A stretch of DNA of 47,275 nt from Sphingomonas hengshuiensis (GTDB lineage: Bacteria; Pseudomonadota; Alphaproteobacteria; Sphingomonadales; Sphingomonadaceae), in assembly GCA_003240755.1 (NCBI GenBank), contig QFNF01000019.1, positions 1 through 47,275 on the forward strand, given 5' to 3'. How positions within the stretch are numbered: the stretch's first letter is position 1; every line of letters starts with the position of its first letter. Position numbers and translations under genes: made by a program. This document shows positions 8,931-17,040 of the stretch, one piece after another. The notes below the pieces were generated by a model. The model did no database searches. It had not been told where the DNA came from and saw only the letters and a list, made by a program, of their open reading frames with translations.

Positions 8931-9244
8931 TGCCGTGGGTGATGCTGACCGTCGCCGGGCTGCTGGAGGTGATCTGGGCCTATTGCATGAAGCTGTCGGA
9001 CGGCTTCTCGAAACCCTGGCCGACGATCGCGACCTTCGTCACGATGTTCGCCAGCTTCGGCCTGTTGTCGCTGGCGATGAAGCAATTGCCGCTCGGCACC
9101 AGCTATATGGTGTGGACCGGGATCGGGGCGCTGGGCGCGTTCGTCGTCGGCATCCTATTGCTGGGCGAGGCGGTGACGCCGCTGCGACTGGTCGCGGCGG
9201 CGATGCTGCTCGGCGGGCTGGTGCTGATGAAGCTCGCGTCGTGA
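8930..9244 (+). CDS. SMR family exporter, Gdx/SugE type (probable guanidinium exporter)
   Basis: A 104-residue four-helix small multidrug resistance protein working as a dual-topology or antiparallel dimer in the inner membrane. The essential Glu is at position 13 in AGLLEVIWAYCMK. The segments GFSKPWPT, LAMKQLPLGTSYMVWTGIGA and GILLLGEA follow the SugE/Gdx subgroup rather than EmrE. Members of this subgroup export guanidinium with proton antiport. The start overlaps the stop of the upstream 91-residue gene (TGATG). No guanidine riboswitch is expected here because no leader separates the genes. A second, EmrE-type SMR gene is at 34331-34663. Confidence 0.9.
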   Translation: MPWVMLTVAGLLEVIWAYCMKLSDGFSKPWPTIATFVTMFASFGLLSLAMKQLPLGTSYMVWTGIGALGAFVVGILLLGEAVTPLRLVAAAMLLGGLVLMKLAS

Positions 9245-9274
9245 CCCCGGCTCGCGCGCTGCTATAGCCCGGTC

Positions 9275-10018
9275 ATGCCCGCTACCCCCGCCTGGCCGAC
9301 CGATTCGTCCCCCCGCCTGTTCGTCGACCAGCCGCTGGGCGACGGGGCGCGCATCCGCCTCGATGGACCGCAGGCGCATTACCTGCTGTCGGTGATGCGC
9401 GTGAAGGACGGCGACGTCGTCCGCCTGTTCGACGATGCCACCGGCGAATGGCTGGCGCACGCCACCGACGTCCGCAAGCGCGACCTGACCCTCGCCGTCG
9501 ACCGGCAGCTACGCCCGCGCGAGATCGTGCCCGACCTGTGGCTGTGCGTCGCACCGATCAGGAAGGGCCGCATCGACTGGGTCATCGAAAAGGCATGCGA
9601 GCTGGGCGTCGACCGGATCGTGCCGGTGCTGACCCGGCGGACGGTGGTCGACCGGCTCAACCTCGACCGGCTGCGTGCCCATGCGGTCGAGGCGGCGGAG
9701 CAATGCGGCCGCACCGCCCTGCCCCGGCTGGTCGAACCGGTGAAGCTGGCGGCGCTGCTGCGCGACTGGCCGGCGGCGCGCGCGCTGTTCTTCGCCGACG
9801 AAACCGGCGGCCTTCCCGCCTTCGACGCGATGCGGGCGCGACCCGGCCCGGCGGCGATCCTGATCGGTCCCGAAGGCGGCTTCGACCCGGAGGAGCGCGC
9901 GGGCATCCGCGCCCATCCGCAGGCGATCGGCATGACCCTCGGCCCGCGCATCCTGCGTGCCGAGACGGCGGCGGCGGCAGCCACCGCGCTGTGGATGGCG
10001 GCGGCCGGCGACTGGTAG
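9275..10018 (+). CDS. rsmE: 16S rRNA (uracil(1498)-N(3))-methyltransferase RsmE
   Basis: A 247-residue SPOUT-class RNA methyltransferase acting on U1498 of 16S rRNA in the 30S subunit. The N-terminal PUA-like domain (about 14-80, with HYLLSVMRVKDGD) is followed by the trefoil-knot domain. The knot signatures are LIGPEGGFDPEE (about 191-202) and LGPRILRAETA near the C-terminus. KACELGVDRIVPVLTRR is the conserved linker helix. It starts 30 bases after the SMR gene, so it may be in the same transcript. Length is normal for the family. Confidence 0.95.
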   Translation: MPATPAWPTDSSPRLFVDQPLGDGARIRLDGPQAHYLLSVMRVKDGDVVRLFDDATGEWLAHATDVRKRDLTLAVDRQLRPREIVPDLWLCVAPIRKGRIDWVIEKACELGVDRIVPVLTRRTVVDRLNLDRLRAHAVEAAEQCGRTALPRLVEPVKLAALLRDWPAARALFFADETGGLPAFDAMRARPGPAAILIGPEGGFDPEERAGIRAHPQAIGMTLGPRILRAETAAAAATALWMAAAGDW

Positions 10019-10085
10019 CCGCGATATATCCATATCAAGCACAGCCCCCTAGCGCACCTCCCCCGCCGCGCGTATGGGCGCGGTC

Positions 10086-11459
10086 ATGAGCACGAAGACC
10101 GTTTCGGACACCAGCGCAGCGGTTATCGAGGACCGTTCGCAGTTGATCGCCTATTTCGCCGGGGGCGAAAAGCCGGCCGAGCGCTGGCGGATCGGCACCG
10201 AGCACGAGAAATTCGTCTATCGCACCAGCGACCACGCCGCCCCGTCCTATGACGAACCCGGCGGCATCCGCGACCTGCTGTCGGGGCTGGAACGCTTCGG
10301 CTGGCGCCCGGTCGAGGAAGGCGGCAAGGTGATCGCGCTGACCGGCAGGGACGGCTCGATCAGCCTCGAACCCGCCGGGCAGTTCGAACTGTCGGGCGCC
10401 CCGCTCGAAAACCTGCACCAGACCTGCGCCGAAACCGGCCGCCACCTGGAACAGGTAAAGGCGGTCGGCGACGAACTCGGCCTCGGCTTTCTCGGCCTCG
10501 GCATGTGGCCCGACAAGCGTCGCGACGAACTGCCGATCATGCCCAAAGGCCGCTACGGCATCATGCTCAACCACATGCCGCGCGTCGGCACGATGGGCCT
10601 CGACATGATGCTGCGCACCTGCACGATCCAGGTGAACCTCGACTATGCCAGCGAGGCGGACATGGTGCGGAAATTCCGCGTCGGGCTCGCGCTGCAACCG
10701 CTCGCGACCGCCTTGTTCGCCAATTCGCCGTTCACCGACGGGCTGCCCAACGGCCAGCTTTCCTACCGCTCGCATATCTGGTCCGACACCGATCCGGCGC
10801 GCACCGGCATGCTGCCCTTCGTGTTCGAGGACGGCTTCGGTTACGAACGCTATGCCGACTATGCGCTCGATGTGCCGATGTATTTCGTCTATCGTGACGG
10901 TCGCTATATCGACGCCGCCGGCCTGTCGTTCCGCGACTTCCTGAAGGGCGAGCTGCCGGTCCTGCCGGGCGAGAAGCCGACGATCGACGACTGGGCCGAC
11001 CATCTGTCGACCGCCTTTCCCGAAGTCCGGCTCAAGACCTTCCTCGAAATGCGCGGGGCCGATGGCGGGCCATGGGGCCGCATTTGCGCGCTGCCGGCGC
11101 TGTGGGTCGGGCTGCTCTACGACCAGGGCGCGCTGGATGCCGCATGGGATCTGGTGAAGGGCTGGTCGATCGCGGACCGCCAGCAACTGCGCGACGCCGT
11201 CCCCGCGCTCGGCCTCGACGCCCCGCTCCCCGGCGGCGGAACCTTGCGCGACGTGGCGGGCGAGGTACTCGATATCGCCGGCCGGGGCCTCGGCGCCCGC
11301 CGCCGTCTCAGCGCCTCGGGCGAAGACGAAAGCGGCTTCATCGAACCGCTGCGCGAGGTCGTCCGCTCGGGCAAGGTGCCGGCGCAGGTCCTGCTCGACA
11401 AGTTCGCCGGCGAATGGGGCGGCGACCTGTCGCGGGTGTACGGCGACTACAGCTTCTGA
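10086..11459 (+). CDS. gshA: Glutamate-cysteine ligase, plant/alphaproteobacterial (GCS2-type) form
   Basis: First enzyme of glutathione synthesis, joining glutamate and cysteine with ATP hydrolysis in the cytosol. At 457 residues it matches the alphaproteobacterial/plant class, not the shorter gamma form. Clear segments are WRIGTEHEKF near the N-terminus, GRDGSISLEPAGQFELSGAP (about 97-116), and MPKGRYGIMLNHMPRVGTMG. Two starts are possible: ATG 10074 and ATG 10086 (MSTKTVSDTS); neither has a strong ribosome-binding site, and I prefer the second because it fits the family N-terminus. The 3' end overlaps the convergent ICMT-like gene by 13 bases. No gshB is in the window. Confidence 0.93.
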   Translation: MSTKTVSDTSAAVIEDRSQLIAYFAGGEKPAERWRIGTEHEKFVYRTSDHAAPSYDEPGGIRDLLSGLERFGWRPVEEGGKVIALTGRDGSISLEPAGQFELSGAPLENLHQTCAETGRHLEQVKAVGDELGLGFLGLGMWPDKRRDELPIMPKGRYGIMLNHMPRVGTMGLDMMLRTCTIQVNLDYASEADMVRKFRVGLALQPLATALFANSPFTDGLPNGQLSYRSHIWSDTDPARTGMLPFVFEDGFGYERYADYALDVPMYFVYRDGRYIDAAGLSFRDFLKGELPVLPGEKPTIDDWADHLSTAFPEVRLKTFLEMRGADGGPWGRICALPALWVGLLYDQGALDAAWDLVKGWSIADRQQLRDAVPALGLDAPLPGGGTLRDVAGEVLDIAGRGLGARRRLSASGEDESGFIEPLREVVRSGKVPAQVLLDKFAGEWGGDLSRVYGDYSF

Positions 11460-12751
11460 CCGGTTCCTCCCCGCGCCGGGGAGGATCGAAGGCGCTTCGT
11501 CACCCATCCATGGCGCACCATCCATGCGCTGTACGCCCGGTACACCGGGTCCTGCCCCAGATGCCATTCCTCGGTCCTGGCGCGCCAGTAATAGACCCCA
11601 CTGACGCACGCCAGGATCGCGGTACTCCGCGCCGCCGACGTCCAGCTATCCGCCGTGGTCAGCACCGGGATCGTCGAAATCCACCAGAACAGGTTCTTCG
11701 ACAGATAGGCCGGATGCCGGCTGAAGGCATAGGGCCCGTGGGTCAGGATGCCGCGATGCGTCAGGTTCGAGAACCGCAACCCGAACGCCATCGTCGCCCA
11801 TGCATAGATCGCGGTCAGTGCCACCAGCACCGCCCCGACGATCCACAGCATGACCGGATGATCGGCGAACCAGTAGCTCCAGTCCGCCGTCCCCGGATGG
11901 TAATCGAGCGGGCCGCCATTGGCCATCAGGATGAACGGCGGATAGCAGATCAGCGCCGCCGACCAGCCCGCGGCATAGGGGGTCGCGCTGCGGATATGGC
12001 TGTCGAGCGGGCGCATCGCGAGGATATAGCCCGCGGTCGCAAAGGCGACGTCGATGACGAACATGAAGGTGATGAGCCAGTTGGCCAGCGGCACCGGCCC
12101 GTTCAGGATCGCCGAGCGCTGCGTCCGGATGAACTCGCCGAACCCGGGCGGCACGATGGCGAGCATGAAGGCGAGGAAGAACGCCTTCACCGCCCAGCCG
12201 CGCAGATGGTTCCAGATCGCCTGCCGGTCGATCGGCTCGTCGAGGTGCATCGCCCATGCGCCCAGCGCCCAGCATCCGTCCTTGGGCTCGACCAGCCGCC
12301 GGTCGATCCACGGCATGTACGCGATCGACAGCAGGAACAGCGGCACCGCCGCCCACCCGAACACCCACATCGAAAAGGCGAACCCGCCCTCCCAATAGAA
12401 GCGCCCGGTGGCATAGATCGCCGCGATCAGGCCCCAGGTGATCCACAACCCGGCCAGCTTGGTCAGGCTGATGTCGATCGTTTCGCGCCACGGCCGGACA
12501 TTGGTCCAGTCGATCCCGGTCGACGGATTGCGATGCACCTTGTCGACCAGCAGCGACCACAGCACCATCGGCAGCGCGCAGGCGGCGACGTTGATGAGCG
12601 CCGCATAGGGACCGTCCATCCCGTAATGCCACGCGACCGCGATCCACGCGAACAGGCCGGCCAGCCCCGCCAGCCCGACGCCCGACGATACGGCGGATGC
12701 GGGGCGCCGGTCCGGTTCGGCTTGCAAGGGCAGGGAGTTGGGCTGATACAT
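11447..12751 (-). CDS. Polytopic membrane protein with C-terminal ICMT/phospholipid-methyltransferase-like domain
   Basis: A 434-residue protein with about nine hydrophobic segments. The C-terminal third contains GLRFSNLTHRGILTHGPYAFSRHPAYLSKN-type sequence, the hallmark of the isoprenylcysteine carboxyl methyltransferase / phosphatidylethanolamine methyltransferase superfamily (SAM-binding HG-P-Y--xRHPxY). The N-terminal two-thirds (five or six helices) is not familiar to me. Substrate is unknown; membrane lipid or small-molecule methylation is a plausible inference. The last residues (SSPARGGTGQKL) are encoded by a terminator-like palindrome at 11466-11484, and the stop lies inside gshA's 3' end. 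It diverges from the M61 peptidase gene. Confidence 0.7.
   Translation of the reverse strand: MYQPNSLPLQAEPDRRPASAVSSGVGLAGLAGLFAWIAVAWHYGMDGPYAALINVAACALPMVLWSLLVDKVHRNPSTGIDWTNVRPWRETIDISLTKLAGLWITWGLIAAIYATGRFYWEGGFAFSMWVFGWAAVPLFLLSIAYMPWIDRRLVEPKDGCWALGAWAMHLDEPIDRQAIWNHLRGWAVKAFFLAFMLAIVPPGFGEFIRTQRSAILNGPVPLANWLITFMFVIDVAFATAGYILAMRPLDSHIRSATPYAAGWSAALICYPPFILMANGGPLDYHPGTADWSYWFADHPVMLWIVGAVLVALTAIYAWATMAFGLRFSNLTHRGILTHGPYAFSRHPAYLSKNLFWWISTIPVLTTADSWTSAARSTAILACVSGVYYWRARTEEWHLGQDPVYRAYSAWMVRHGWVTKRLRSSPARGGTGQKL
11466..11484. repeat. Palindrome at the gshA / ICMT-like convergent junction
   Basis: CCTCCCC at 11466-11472 pairs with GGGGAGG at 11478-11484 around a five-base loop. It begins 7 bases after the gshA stop and is read as the last codons of the convergent membrane-protein gene. 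No T-run follows, so intrinsic termination is uncertain. Confidence 0.5.
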
Positions 12752-12805
12752 GCGCTGTCCGCTACACCCGCGATGGTAAGCATCCGGTGAAGCATATCCC
12801 CGGCC

Positions 12806-12825
12806 GAAGGAAGCCCCCGCCCTTG
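12806..12825 (+). promoter_or_regulatory. Ribosome-binding site that decides a TTG start
   Basis: GAAGGAAG at 12806-12813 stands nine bases before TTG at 12823. The codons after it begin a clean signal peptide (RIVLAALLLTTTAALPAVA), whereas translation from farther upstream would add a charged 12-residue or longer leader. This supports TTG as the M61 gene's start. Confidence 0.6.
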
Positions 12826-14748
12826 CGTATCGTTCTTGCCGCCCTGTTGCTGACCACCACCGCCGCCCTTCCCGCCGTCGCCCAGCAGATCAATCCGCCG
12901 GGCAACACCCTGCCGCAGCCGGTGCCGATCGTCGATACGGTGCCGGCGGCGCGTGACGTCGACTATCCGGGCACCATCCGGCTGGACGTCGATGCCACCG
13001 ATACGACGCAGGGCATCTTCCGCGTGAAGGAAACGATCCCGGTCGCGCGCGCCGGGCACATGGTGCTGATGATGCCGAAATGGCTGCCCGGCAAGCACGG
13101 CCCGCGCGGCGAGATCGAGAAGCTGGCCGGCCTCGTCGTCCGGGCGAACGGTCGCGAGCTGCCATGGACCCGCGACGTGCTCGACATGTTCGCCTTCCAC
13201 ATCGACGTGCCGGCGGGTGCCAAGAATCTTGACGTGCAGTTCCAGTTCCTGTCGGCGACGCAGGGCGAACAGGGCCGCATCGTCGTGACACCCGAGATGC
13301 TGAACCTGCAGTTCGAGGCGGTCAGCCTGTACCCGGCGGGCTATTACACCCGCCGCATCCCGATCGAGGCGAGCGTACGCTATCCCGCCGGCTGGACCGC
13401 AGCATCGGGCCTGCCGTCGAAGGTGCAGAACGGCGTCTATCGCTACGAACGCACCAGCTATGAAACGCTGATCGATTCGCCGGTGTTCGCCGGCAGGTAT
13501 TTCAGGCGGTTTCCGCTGACCGACCGCGTCGGGCTGAACGTCGTCGCCGACAAGCCGTCCGAACTGAACGCGACGCCCGAACAGATCGCGGCGCATACCC
13601 GGCTGGTCGAACAGGCGGTGAAGCTGTTCGGTGCGCAGCATTACGACAAATATGAATTCCTGCTGTCGATCACCGACAAGATGGGCGGCATCGGCCTCGA
13701 ACATCACCGCAGTTCCGAAAACGGCGTGGATCCGGGCTATTTCACCGACTGGAATGCGGGTCCGGGCGAACGCAACCTGCTGCCGCACGAATTCACCCAT
13801 AGCTGGGACGGCAAGTTCCGGCGCGGGGCGGACCTGTTCACCCCGGATTTCCGCATGCCGATGCGCAACTCGATGCTGTGGGTCTATGAAGGGCAGACGC
13901 AGTTCTGGGGCTATGTGCTGCAGGCGCGTTCGGGCCTCGTGTCGAAACAGGATACGCTCGACGCCTATGCCGACATCGCCGCCGCGCTCGACGCGCGCGA
14001 GGGGCGGCAGTGGCGGCCGCTGATCGACACCACCAACGACCCCGTCATCACCGCCCGCCGGCCCAAGGGCTGGGTAAGCTGGCAGCGGTCGGAGGATTAT
14101 TACAACGAAGGCCTGCTGGTGTGGATGGAGGTCGATTCGATCCTGCGCAAACAGTCGGGCGGCACGAAATCGATGGACGATTTCGCCCGCGCCTTCTTCG
14201 GCGTGCGCGACGGCGACTGGGGCGTGCTGCCCTATACCCAGGCCGACATCGTCCGGACGCTGAACGGCATCCAGCCCTATGACTGGGCCGGATTCCTCGA
14301 CAGGCGGCTGAACGCGCGTACCGACCGCGCGCCGATCGACGGCTTTGCCGCCAACGGTTATCGCATCGTCTATACCGACACCCCGACCCCCTATCTGAAA
14401 GGGCGCGAAAAGAGCGGCGGCGGCGTATCGCTGCCCTATTCGCTGGGGCTGACCGCGAACAAGGACGGCAAGGTGGGCACGGTGATGTGGGGCAGCCCGG
14501 CGTTCACGGCCGGGTTCGAAACCGGTACCACCATCGTCGCGGTGAACGGCACCGCCTATACCCCCGACCGCCTGCGCGATGCGGTGGGCGCGGCGAAGGG
14601 CGGCAAGGAACCGATCCGCCTGACCGTCCGCATGGACGATGCGGTGCGCGACATCGCCATCCCCTATTTCGACGGCCACCGCTATCCGCGGCTGGAGAAG
14701 GTCGGCACGGGCGATGGCGGGCTCGACCGCCTGCTGACCGCGAAGTAA
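12823..14748 (+). CDS. Secreted M61 family (glycyl aminopeptidase-like) peptidase with PDZ domain
   Basis: A 641-residue exported zinc metallopeptidase of family M61. A signal peptide (about 1-22, ending AVA-QQ) is followed by a beta-rich N-terminal domain. The catalytic domain carries HEFTHSW (HExxH, 322-326), the downstream Glu in WVYEGQTQFWGY, and the family segment GGIGLEHHRSS. A C-terminal PDZ domain spans about 535-625 with GSPAFTAGFETGTTIVAVNG. No ATG fits: the TTG at 12823 directly precedes the signal peptide and has GAAGGAAG at 12806-12813, nine bases upstream. A GTG at 12787 is the alternative. Substrate is unknown. Confidence 0.9.
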   Translation: MRIVLAALLLTTTAALPAVAQQINPPGNTLPQPVPIVDTVPAARDVDYPGTIRLDVDATDTTQGIFRVKETIPVARAGHMVLMMPKWLPGKHGPRGEIEKLAGLVVRANGRELPWTRDVLDMFAFHIDVPAGAKNLDVQFQFLSATQGEQGRIVVTPEMLNLQFEAVSLYPAGYYTRRIPIEASVRYPAGWTAASGLPSKVQNGVYRYERTSYETLIDSPVFAGRYFRRFPLTDRVGLNVVADKPSELNATPEQIAAHTRLVEQAVKLFGAQHYDKYEFLLSITDKMGGIGLEHHRSSENGVDPGYFTDWNAGPGERNLLPHEFTHSWDGKFRRGADLFTPDFRMPMRNSMLWVYEGQTQFWGYVLQARSGLVSKQDTLDAYADIAAALDAREGRQWRPLIDTTNDPVITARRPKGWVSWQRSEDYYNEGLLVWMEVDSILRKQSGGTKSMDDFARAFFGVRDGDWGVLPYTQADIVRTLNGIQPYDWAGFLDRRLNARTDRAPIDGFAANGYRIVYTDTPTPYLKGREKSGGGVSLPYSLGLTANKDGKVGTVMWGSPAFTAGFETGTTIVAVNGTAYTPDRLRDAVGAAKGGKEPIRLTVRMDDAVRDIAIPYFDGHRYPRLEKVGTGDGGLDRLLTAK

Positions 14749-14757
14749 GGCATATAG

Positions 14758-14786
14758 CCATCCGGTCCCGCATCGGGACCGGATGG
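14758..14786. terminator. Perfect 13-bp hairpin after the M61 peptidase gene
   Basis: The arms at 14758-14770 and 14774-14786 are perfect reverse complements around the three-base loop CAT, starting 10 bases after the peptidase stop. No T-run follows, so it may act as a 3'-end stabiliser or a Rho-assisted stop rather than a classical intrinsic terminator. Confidence 0.55.
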
Positions 14787-14889
14787 CCGCATCCGAAACG
14801 ATTGCAAGGAAAAGCGGCTTCAACCTTCGTAAATAACGGGTAAAGGGCGCCTCTACCGCGCGCCCGCGCGAGACGAGGGAGTAATATCA

Positions 14890-15468
14890 ATGCGCATCGA
14901 CATGGTGCCCGTCGGCGACAATCCGCCAAGCAGCCTGAACGTCATCATCGAGGTTCCGACCGGTGGCGAACCGGTGAAGTATGAATTCGACAAGGCGTCG
15001 GGCGCACTTTTCGTCGATCGCATCCTGCACACGCCGATGCGCTATCCGGCGAACTACGGCTTCGTGCCGCACACCCTGTCGCCCGATGGCGATCCGCTCG
15101 ACGCGCTGGTCGTGTCGCGTTCGCCCTTCATCCCCGGCTGCGTCGTCCGCGCCCGCCCGATCGCGGTACTGAACCTCGAGGACGAAGCCGGCGGCGACGA
15201 GAAGCTGGTCTGCGTGCCGGTCGATTCGACCTTCCCCTATTACAGCAACGTCGGCGAAAAGGCCGATCTGCCCGAAATCGTGTTCGAACAGATCGAGCAC
15301 TTCTTTACCCACTACAAGGACCTCGAAAAGAAGAAGTGGGTCCGCGTCGGCACCTGGGGCGGTGCCGAGGAAGCCAAGCGCATCACCCTCGAAGCGATCG
15401 AACGCTACAACGAGGCGAAGGCCAAGGGCGAGGAACCGCACGAATACGACGTGCCGGGTCGCGAATAG
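14890..15468 (+). CDS. ppa: Inorganic pyrophosphatase (family I)
   Basis: A 192-residue soluble Mg2+-dependent family I pyrophosphatase that hydrolyses PPi and pulls biosynthetic reactions forward. The metal-binding signature DGDPLD lies at 66-71 (Asp66, Asp68, Asp71), preceded by the substrate-binding stretch RYPANYGFVPHT (51-62). The C-terminal helix with FFTHYKDLEKKKWVRV is typical. A good ribosome-binding site (GAGGGAG) precedes the ATG, and the gene is monocistronic: a hairpin lies upstream and a strong terminator downstream. Confidence 0.97.
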   Translation: MRIDMVPVGDNPPSSLNVIIEVPTGGEPVKYEFDKASGALFVDRILHTPMRYPANYGFVPHTLSPDGDPLDALVVSRSPFIPGCVVRARPIAVLNLEDEAGGDEKLVCVPVDSTFPYYSNVGEKADLPEIVFEQIEHFFTHYKDLEKKKWVRVGTWGGAEEAKRITLEAIERYNEAKAKGEEPHEYDVPGRE

Positions 15469-15493
15469 GCCATCGCACCATCCTCCGTTGAAC

Positions 15494-15528
15494 AAACGCC
15501 CCGGCACATCGCTGCCGGGGCGTTTTTC
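15494..15528 (+). terminator. Rho-independent terminator of ppa
   Basis: A 13-bp stem (15494-15506 with 15513-15525) around a six-base loop ends in a run of five T from 15523 to 15527. It begins 26 bases after the ppa stop. It is the clearest intrinsic terminator in the window and may also serve the convergent GNAT gene because the upstream arm starts AAA. Confidence 0.92.
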
Positions 15529-15537
15529 ATGACCGGG

Positions 15538-16017
15538 CTATCGTCCCGCGAGCCGGACCAGCGCCGCCCCGGACACCCGCTGCACCGTCCATTCGTCCAT
15601 CGGCTCCGCCCCCATCGCGCGATAGAAGGCGATGGCGCGCTCGTTCCAGTCGAGAACCCACCATTCGAACCGGGGACAGTCCCGGTCGCGGGCGATGCCG
15701 GCGACGTGGCGCAACAGCGCCTTGCCCACCCCCGCCGCCCGAGCTTCGGGTGTGACGTACAGGTCCTCCAGATACAGGCCGCGACGCCCGGTCCAGGTCG
15801 AGAAATTGTGGAAGAAGAGGGCGAAACCGACCGGCCGGCGGTCGATTTCGGCGATCACCGCCTCCGCTGCCGGCCTGTCGCCGAACAGCGCGTCGGCCAG
15901 CATCGCCTCGGTCGCCTCCACCGCATCGGGTTCGCGTTCGAAGCTCGCCAGATCACGGATGAAGCGCAGGATCGTCGCGACATCGTCCGGCCGCGCATCG
16001 CGGATACCGATCGTCAT
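15538..16017 (-). CDS. GNAT family N-acetyltransferase, diamine/spermidine-type
   Basis: A 159-residue acetyl-CoA-dependent N-acetyltransferase. After the opening GIRDARPDDVATILRFIRDLA, the FHNFSTWTGRRGLYLEDLYV segment (about 73-92) and the acetyl-CoA-binding loop RAAGVGKALL resemble spermidine/diamine N1-acetyltransferase-like proteins; the amine substrate is a guess from that resemblance. An ATG at 16017 is preferred. A GTG at 16026 would overlap the stop of the upstream EamA gene (GTGA), an equally coupled arrangement. It is probably co-transcribed with that transporter gene. Confidence 0.82.
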   Translation of the reverse strand: MTIGIRDARPDDVATILRFIRDLASFEREPDAVEATEAMLADALFGDRPAAEAVIAEIDRRPVGFALFFHNFSTWTGRRGLYLEDLYVTPEARAAGVGKALLRHVAGIARDRDCPRFEWWVLDWNERAIAFYRAMGAEPMDEWTVQRVSGAALVRLAGR

Positions 16018-16022
16018 GATCG

Positions 16023-16916
16023 TCACATTCCTATTTCATTCTGCGGCCCCGCCGCCTGCCGCCGCACCGCCACCACGCATCCCGCGACGATCAGCAGCGC
16101 GCCGGCCACGGTATGGATCGATACCGTTTCACCGAATACCAGCCATCCGGCAAGCGCCGCCCACAGGAACGCGCTATATTCGACCGGGGCCAGCACCTGC
16201 GCCTGTGCGCGGGCATAGGCCCATGCCAGCGCCATCACCGATGCGATATTGAGCAGCGCGGCCCCGAGCAACGCGCCATATTGCGACGGCATCGGCAGAT
16301 CGCCGGCCCATGGCACCGCCGGCAGCAACATCGCGCCGATCACCAGATTGGCGAACAGCGCCACTTCCAGCGGATCGGCCGCCTGCGCCTGCTGCCTGAG
16401 CAGGATCAGGCTGCCCGCATACAGGATCGACGCCGCGACGCACGCCATACTGCCGAGCACCGCCTGGGTCGACGCATCCGCCTGTACCTCGCCCGCCGCG
16501 ATCACCAGCACGCCCGCCGACGCGACGATCGAGCCGATGATCGCCGACCGCCGGATCGTCTCGCCCAGGAACAGCGCCGCCAGATACAGCGCGATCAGCG
16601 GCGCGAGGAAGGTCAGCGCCACGCCCTGCGCCATCGGCACCCGCGCCAGTCCCCAGAAGAACAGCACCACCGACGAACCCGCCGCGACCCCCCGCCCGAT
16701 ATGCAGTTTCAGCACGCGCCACGCCGGCCAGCGCCCGCCGCGCACCGCGAACAGCGCCCCGCACAGGATCGAACCGACCGCCGACCGCCACAGCACCGCG
16801 TTGTACGCGCCGCTGTCGATCGACAACTGCTTCATCAGCGCGTCCATGACCGTATAGACCATGATCCCACCCCCGGCGACGAGGAAGGCGCGCAAGGTGG
16901 TCGGGGCGGCGGACAT
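16023..16916 (-). CDS. DMT superfamily transporter, EamA family
   Basis: A 297-residue inner-membrane protein with about ten hydrophobic segments arranged as two EamA repeats, the layout of drug/metabolite exporters. Typical elements include VYTVMDALMKQL near the start, LTFLAPLIALYLAALFLGE at the end of repeat 1 and PVEYSAFLWAALAGWLVFGE at the same place in repeat 2. The start at 16916 (MSAAPTTLR) is chosen because upstream in-frame sequence is Arg/Ala low-complexity. The downstream GNAT gene begins at or inside its stop. The substrate cannot be read from the sequence. Confidence 0.87.
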   Translation of the reverse strand: MSAAPTTLRAFLVAGGGIMVYTVMDALMKQLSIDSGAYNAVLWRSAVGSILCGALFAVRGGRWPAWRVLKLHIGRGVAAGSSVVLFFWGLARVPMAQGVALTFLAPLIALYLAALFLGETIRRSAIIGSIVASAGVLVIAAGEVQADASTQAVLGSMACVAASILYAGSLILLRQQAQAADPLEVALFANLVIGAMLLPAVPWAGDLPMPSQYGALLGAALLNIASVMALAWAYARAQAQVLAPVEYSAFLWAALAGWLVFGETVSIHTVAGALLIVAGCVVAVRRQAAGPQNEIGM

Positions 16917-17040
16917 GGGCGGCTTTCCGGTTGCGGAGGACGGCGTCGCTGTCGCGTACGCCGCGCGCCGATGCAACCCGGTCCTCCCGCCCCGGCGGGA
17001 AGGATTTGCAAGCCGCCCGCACCGATCTACACCTCGCGCC

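Noticed and set aside
12463..14823. 786-residue minus-strand frame
   Set aside because: It overlaps the M61 peptidase and is His/Arg/Asp-rich shadow sequence without motifs.
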